Positions 5,956-9,575 of a DNA stretch of 9,575 bases are shown piece by piece. The position numbers were made by a program, and so were the translations under genes. Location: assembly GCA_030639495.1 (NCBI GenBank), contig DAOWCP010000089.1:1-9575 (forward strand). The letters run 5' to 3'. How positions within the stretch are numbered: position 1 is the stretch's first letter; every line of letters begins with the position of its first letter. The notes beneath the pieces are model-generated. The model made no database searches, was not told the origin of the DNA, and saw only the letters and a program-made list of their open reading frames with translations. The DNA is from JAGLTN01 sp023135255 (GTDB taxonomy: Bacteria; Planctomycetota; Phycisphaerae; Sedimentisphaerales; Anaerobacaceae).

Positions 5956-6882
5956 TTATTCGATGTCGTCAATCTTCGGGTCATTTTCCCGGGCATTGAC
6001 GGCATCTAATTTGAGTTGTTCAGCGGTTATCTGATAATCGCTTTTTTTATGTATGAATTTTATATAGAACAGCCTTAACAATCCACTTGCAGCAAATCCG
6101 CAGAAAATCACCATTGCCGCGGGTTGCAGGTACCAGACCGCCAGGCCTATTATAATTATTATCCAGATGAAATAGGCGAAAGGCTTTTTGCCTCTCAGGT
6201 GCTGATTGACAATGTGTGAGTATCTGACCCGGCTTACCATTAGTATTCCAACGGCGAACGTGATAATGGGCAGGGAGTATACGATGATATCAGAGATCAG
6301 ATCGTAAGTTTGTTTCTTGGTAACCCATTCCGCGAGAGTCTGATTTTTGAAAACTATCAAAGTGATGATGACACCCGCTGCAGCAGGGCTTGGCAGGCCT
6401 ATGAAACTCATGTGTGAAGATTCGTCTTCTTCGTTTTCAACGTTGAATCTTGCAAGTCTTATTGCGGTACAGCTGATGTATGTTCCAGCGGCGAGCCAGA
6501 GGAATCTATGCAGTAGTTTGTCGAAAGCGACGGCTAACTCGACGTCAGCTATTGTGGCTTCGAAAATTTTCAGGACGATAAATGCCGGTGCGATCCCGAA
6601 GCTTATTATATCGCAAAGGCTGTCAAGTTGTCCGCCGAAGCTTGAGGTGCTTTTGCTCATTCTGGCGACTCTTCCATCGAGGACATCTGCGATCATTGCT
6701 ACCGCGAGTGTGTAACATGCCTTGGTGAACTGGCCCTGACTTGCTAATACGATGGCGGCGAATCCGCATAGACCATTTATCAGTGTTATCAGTGAGGGCA
6801 GTATTGTTATGTATTTGAGCCTTTGTTTTCGCATTTGCCTGAGTAATTTTTCTTTAGCTCTTTTTGTTTTTAGTTTTGGCAT
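5956..6882 (-). CDS. pssA: CDP-diacylglycerol--serine O-phosphatidyltransferase
   Basis: This integral membrane enzyme joins CDP-diacylglycerol and L-serine to give phosphatidylserine, the substrate of the adjacent psd product. The 308 residues contain the complete CDP-alcohol phosphotransferase motif, D66-x2-D69-G70-x2-A73-R74-x8-G83-x3-D87-x3-D91, whose aspartates bind metal and catalyse transfer. The later R-F-N (145-147) and F-I-G-L-P-S-P-A-A-A-G (160-170) segments are typical of the serine-specific type II enzymes, which separates it from phosphatidylglycerophosphate synthase. Several further hydrophobic helices follow, including an isoleucine-rich one near 238-252, then a charged tail of about 30 residues. 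It lies 48 bases downstream of psd on the same strand, the common psd-pssA arrangement. No good Shine-Dalgarno site precedes its ATG; the leader is A-rich. It ends 11 bases from the convergent PilZ gene, with no obvious terminator between. Confidence 0.95.
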   Translation of the reverse strand: MPKLKTKRAKEKLLRQMRKQRLKYITILPSLITLINGLCGFAAIVLASQGQFTKACYTLAVAMIADVLDGRVARMSKSTSSFGGQLDSLCDIISFGIAPAFIVLKIFEATIADVELAVAFDKLLHRFLWLAAGTYISCTAIRLARFNVENEEDESSHMSFIGLPSPAAAGVIITLIVFKNQTLAEWVTKKQTYDLISDIIVYSLPIITFAVGILMVSRVRYSHIVNQHLRGKKPFAYFIWIIIIIGLAVWYLQPAAMVIFCGFAASGLLRLFYIKFIHKKSDYQITAEQLKLDAVNARENDPKIDDIE

Positions 6883-6930
6883 TTTTTTAGCTTTGGTATT
6901 TTAAATTAACCTGCAAATTAACGAAATTAA

Positions 6931-7632
6931 TTATTGGTCCTGCTTCGTACTATTATACCTTACCATTGGTGTAAGACCAGCTTTTACTTTGTCACCAATT
7001 TTTACCATGCATTGAGTGTAATCGCTTTGGGGGATGTAAAGCTCGGTTCTTGAGCCAAATTTAATCATTCCGAATTGCTGACCGGCGGTTAGTTTTTGTC
7101 CGGGAGCGGTTTTGCAGACAATATGGCGGGCTATTGCACCGCTTATCTGACGGACAATGAGCTTATCCTGTGGTGATTGGGCTCTTGTGATGTAAAGGTC
7201 GTTCGATTCGTTTATTCTGCCAGATTCAGGGTCCATGGCGTTTTTAAATTTACCTTTTTTGTAGGTTATTTTTTCTACGATGCAATCGCAAGGTGCGCGG
7301 TTGATGTGTACGTTGAAAATGCTCAGAAATATGCCGATCCTCAAAGCTTTGCCCTGAATGAACTGGTTTTCATCGACTATTTCGATATCTGTCACTTTGC
7401 CGTCAGCCGGTGCTGTCAGCAGGTTTTTGTCGGTTGGGGTTGCTCTGAATGGGTCTCTGAAAAAAGATAATACCCAGACCAGAACTATTAATAATATTAC
7501 TTCAATGGCAACGGTGGCCCATATCGGCAGGTGTTTTTTACCGACAAGCAGAGCTATGACCATTAGTACTATCAATATTGCCGAGAAAACCACTACCTGC
7601 GGCAATCCATATTTTGTAATTGGTATTCTCAT
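6931..7632 (-). CDS. psd: Phosphatidylserine decarboxylase proenzyme, short form
   Basis: The enzyme removes CO2 from phosphatidylserine to make phosphatidylethanolamine at the inner membrane. It is made as a proenzyme that cuts itself to create a pyruvoyl cofactor. At 233 residues it is the short bacterial form, with two membrane helices (about 12-31 and 38-57) ahead of the catalytic domain. Conserved marks are A-P-A-D-G-K-V (74-80, D76), F-L-S-I-F-N-V-H-I-N-R (102-112, H109) and the processing site K-F-G-S-R-T-E-L (191-198), where cleavage between G193 and S194 leaves the pyruvoyl group on the small chain. The G-S site with R-T-E-L is the variant usual for short-form enzymes, in place of the L-G-S-T of the Escherichia coli enzyme. 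It is the first gene of a psd-pssA pair. No Shine-Dalgarno site is visible, and a good promoter sits right against the ATG, so a leaderless message is possible. Confidence 0.94.
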   Translation of the reverse strand: MRIPITKYGLPQVVVFSAILIVLMVIALLVGKKHLPIWATVAIEVILLIVLVWVLSFFRDPFRATPTDKNLLTAPADGKVTDIEIVDENQFIQGKALRIGIFLSIFNVHINRAPCDCIVEKITYKKGKFKNAMDPESGRINESNDLYITRAQSPQDKLIVRQISGAIARHIVCKTAPGQKLTAGQQFGMIKFGSRTELYIPQSDYTQCMVKIGDKVKAGLTPMVRYNSTKQDQ

Positions 7633-7641
7633 AACCAGAAT

Positions 7642-7670
7642 ATGATACCGCTGGTCTTTTAGATAATCAA
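7642..7670 (-). promoter_or_regulatory. Probable psd-pssA promoter
   Basis: On the minus strand TTGATT (7670-7665) and TATCAT (7647-7642) have a 17-base spacer, matching consensus at 4 of 6 and 5 of 6 positions. Immediately upstream lies an A-tract on that strand (AAAAAAACAAAAAACC, 7694-7679) that could act as an UP element. The -10 ends only 9 bases before the ATG, so the transcript would start within about 2 bases of the start codon. Confidence 0.45.
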
Positions 7671-7710
7671 GTAATTAAGGTTTTTTGTTTTTTTAATGAG
7701 ATTTGTTGCC

Positions 7711-7716
7711 TATAAT
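7711..7716 (+). promoter_or_regulatory. Possible -10 element of the GH2 gene
   Basis: A perfect TATAAT lies 41 bases before the GH2 start codon in a non-coding gap. No convincing -35 hexamer is seen: TTGTTT at 7685-7690 would need a 20-base spacer. TTGCC just upstream is one base off an extended -10. Initiation near 7723 would give a leader of about 35 bases containing the GAGGG site at 7744-7748. Confidence 0.4.
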
Positions 7717-7757
7717 ACAGACCATTAGAGAAAATGAAATCTTGAGGGTTTATTAAG

Positions 7758-9575
7758 ATGATAAACTTGAATGGTAAATGGAAACTTTACTGGCGGCGAC
7801 AGAAGCAATATAGCGAGCCTAAAATAGCGAATCTTGCAAGACTGGATTGTGTTGAGGCTGTTGTGCCTGGTAATGTTGAGCTTGATCTGGAGCGAGCGGG
7901 TATCTTGCCGGAGATTTTCTTTGGAGACAATGTTCATGAGGTTCGAAAATGTGAATTTAATGAATGGTGGTATAAACGGTCTTTCAAGGCTGATAAGGGA
8001 CTTGTTGAAACGGGGGCAGAGTTGGTATTTGCGGGGTTGGATTGTATTGCGGATGTGTGGGTTAATAACAGGCAAGTCGGTTCGGCTGATAATATGTTTA
8101 TTGAGCACCGTTTTGATGTCAGCGATTTTCTAAAATTGGGCAGCAATGAGATTGTTGTGCATATTAAAAGTGCTGTTCTTGAAGCTCGGAAATATCAGCA
8201 TAGTGTTTGCGAGAATGCCCAGGCGATGAATTTTGACAGTTTGCGAATCCGCAAAGCGGCTCATAGTTATGGGTGGGATATTATGCCGAGGATAGTTTCT
8301 GCGGGTATCTGGCGAGATGTCAGTATTGAACCTAAGAGAACAGAAAAGTTTACTGATGTTTACTATGCTACTATTGAATTGGCGAAAAAGAGCGCTAAGG
8401 TTTGGGTGAAGTGGCAGTTTGTTACGGATAAATATGAGCTGGATGATTACCGGATTAAAATAGCAGGGCAGTGCGGTCAGAGCAGATTTGAGAAAACTGT
8501 TAATGCGTATCATACTTATGGCAGGTTAGAGATCGATATTAAGGCGCCCAGGCTGTGGTGGCCTAAGGGCTATGGCAAGGCGAATCTTTATAATGTTACT
8601 GCTGAGCTTATTTATAAGGGCAAGGTTATTGACTGCCGGGCTGAGAAAATTGGTATTCGTCAGATAAAGCTTGATCATACCGAGATCAATACGAAAGCCG
8701 ATCCGGGGCGGTTTGTGTTTGTTTGTAATGGTGAAAAGATATTTGCTAAAGGTTCGAATCATGTGCCTTTGGATGCTTTTCACAGCAGAGATAAAAGCAG
8801 GCTTAAAAAAGCGATGGATATGTATGTTGATCTTGGTTGTAATATGGTGCGGTGCTGGGGCGGGAACGTCTATGAAGATCATGAGTTCTTTGATCTTTGC
8901 GATAAGCACGGGATAATGGTCTGGCAGGATTTTGGGTTTGGGTGCGGGTATTATCCGCAGGATGATAAGTTTCAGGAGAAGATCGCTTATGAGGCAAAGC
9001 AGGTCTTGCGGAAGCTGCGTAATCATCCTTGTATAGCTATCTGGGCCGGTGACAATGAGGTTGATGTTTTTTGTATGGATATTTATGGTGGGGTTGATCC
9101 GGGTAAAAATCGCCTGACGAGGGAGACTTTACCGGCAGTGGTTAATCAGCACGATCCTTACAGGCAATTTTTGCCGAGCAGTCCCTTTTGCGGAGATGCA
9201 GTTGTGAAATCGGGTGATTCTTTTCTTGGACCTGAACAGCATCTATGGGGGCCGAGAGGATATTATAAGGCAAAATTTTATTCGGATAATAATGCGTGTT
9301 TTGTTAGCGAGATCGGTTATCACGGCTGCCCAAATAAAGATTCGATAAAGAAGTTTATCGATAAGGGCAAACTCTGGCCTATACATAACAGCCAATGGCA
9401 TTGTCACGCGTCGAACCCGCATCCGAAAGATGATATATACAAATTCAGAATCAAGCTGATGGCCAGTCAGATAAGGCATCTTTTTGGTGAGGTACCGGGG
9501 AATCTGAACAATTTTATTCTTGCAAGTCAGGTGACACAGGCTGAGGCGAAGAAATATTTTATTGAAATATTCCGC
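7758..9575 (+). CDS. GH2 beta-mannosidase-like glycosidase, open at right edge
   Basis: The frame runs 606 codons from the ATG at 7758 to the last base without a stop; full GH2 beta-mannosidases are about 800-900 residues, so the C terminus is missing. GAGGG (7744-7748), 9 bases upstream, supports the start. Domain order is GH2-like: an N-terminal sugar-binding sandwich beginning M-I-N-L-N-G-K-W-K-L, an immunoglobulin-like domain at about 190-300, and a TIM barrel from about 315. Marks include F-V-C-N-G-E-K-I-F-A-K-G-S-N-H-V-P (321-337), N-M-V-R-C-W-G-G-N (362-370), the acid/base E434 in W-A-G-D-N-E, and the nucleophile E518 in F-V-S-E-I-G-Y-H-G. No signal peptide is visible, so it probably acts in the cytoplasm on short oligosaccharides from the non-reducing end. 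GH2 membership is secure and beta-mannosidase is the best guess. The catalytic contexts differ slightly from the usual G-N-N-E and S-E-F-G-x-Q, so another beta-linked sugar is possible. It is divergent from psd. Confidence 0.88.
   Translation, partial: MINLNGKWKLYWRRQKQYSEPKIANLARLDCVEAVVPGNVELDLERAGILPEIFFGDNVHEVRKCEFNEWWYKRSFKADKGLVETGAELVFAGLDCIADVWVNNRQVGSADNMFIEHRFDVSDFLKLGSNEIVVHIKSAVLEARKYQHSVCENAQAMNFDSLRIRKAAHSYGWDIMPRIVSAGIWRDVSIEPKRTEKFTDVYYATIELAKKSAKVWVKWQFVTDKYELDDYRIKIAGQCGQSRFEKTVNAYHTYGRLEIDIKAPRLWWPKGYGKANLYNVTAELIYKGKVIDCRAEKIGIRQIKLDHTEINTKADPGRFVFVCNGEKIFAKGSNHVPLDAFHSRDKSRLKKAMDMYVDLGCNMVRCWGGNVYEDHEFFDLCDKHGIMVWQDFGFGCGYYPQDDKFQEKIAYEAKQVLRKLRNHPCIAIWAGDNEVDVFCMDIYGGVDPGKNRLTRETLPAVVNQHDPYRQFLPSSPFCGDAVVKSGDSFLGPEQHLWGPRGYYKAKFYSDNNACFVSEIGYHGCPNKDSIKKFIDKGKLWPIHNSQWHCHASNPHPKDDIYKFRIKLMASQIRHLFGEVPGNLNNFILASQVTQAEAKKYFIEIFR

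Noticed and set aside
5924..5957. ACTAC/GTAGT inverted repeat followed by a short T-run between the convergent PilZ and pssA genes, as an intrinsic terminator.
   Set aside because: Only 5 base pairs with a 12-base loop, mostly inside the PilZ coding sequence and with 6 bases between stem and T-run; too weak to call.
7633..7656. ACCAG/CTGGT inverted repeat flanking the psd -10 element as an operator.
   Set aside because: Only 5-base arms with a 12-base centre; expected by chance in a region of this length.
8130..9026. Long minus-strand open frames opposite the GH2 gene.
   Set aside because: They are shadows of the plus-strand GH2 frame, which has clear family motifs throughout; the minus frames show no recognisable domain or start signal.
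1..9575. Insertion sequences, tRNA genes, CRISPR arrays or phage genes.
   Set aside because: No transposase or integrase motifs, cloverleaf-like sequences, regularly spaced repeats or phage structural genes were seen on either strand.

Overview
The window looks like a bacterial chromosome segment from a Gram-negative, sugar-degrading organism. It carries a phosphatidylethanolamine pathway (psd-pssA), a YcgR-like PilZ protein, thioredoxin reductase, and two glycosidases plus an aldo/keto reductase. Moderate GC, A-rich and often Shine-Dalgarno-poor leaders, and this density of glycosidases among ordinary housekeeping genes would suit a planctomycete of the Phycisphaerae/Sedimentisphaerales type. 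That placement is an inference from style only; no taxonomic marker gene is present.

Left block (1-4846, all minus strand). Reading in the direction of transcription: an unrecognised membrane-anchored 431-residue protein; trxB (thioredoxin reductase); a secreted (alpha/alpha)6-barrel glycosidase of the GH63/MGH1 kind that starts only 6 bases after trxB; a small M50 site-2-type metalloprotease; and the first 38 codons of an aldo/keto reductase cut by the left edge. The first three genes are tightly packed and probably co-transcribed. Gaps of 64 and 82 bases precede the last two. A TTGCAA-N17-TATTAT promoter can be proposed for the block, placed so close to the first ATG that the transcript may be leaderless.

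Central intergenic region (4847-5149). This 303-base divergent region contains no gene but is rich in small repeats: a TACCCT/AGGGTA palindrome, a pair of CCGCG-type direct repeats 41 bases apart that also form an imperfect hairpin, and three CAGATTT repeats overlapping a possible promoter for the PilZ gene.

Right block. A plus-strand PilZ/YcgR-like c-di-GMP receptor (5150-5944) converges, with an 11-base gap, on pssA, which lies downstream of psd on the minus strand (7632-5956). psd and pssA encode the two successive enzymes making phosphatidylethanolamine. A compact divergent promoter region (7633-7757) separates psd from a plus-strand GH2 beta-mannosidase-like gene (7758 to the right edge), which is open at the edge but already contains both catalytic glutamates.

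Most of the window is ordinary housekeeping and carbohydrate metabolism. I see no mobile element, CRISPR array, RNA gene or clear undescribed system. The points most worth a second look are the unknown anchored protein heading the trxB block, the repeat-rich divergent region, the two possibly leaderless promoters, and the non-standard catalytic motifs of the GH2 enzyme.
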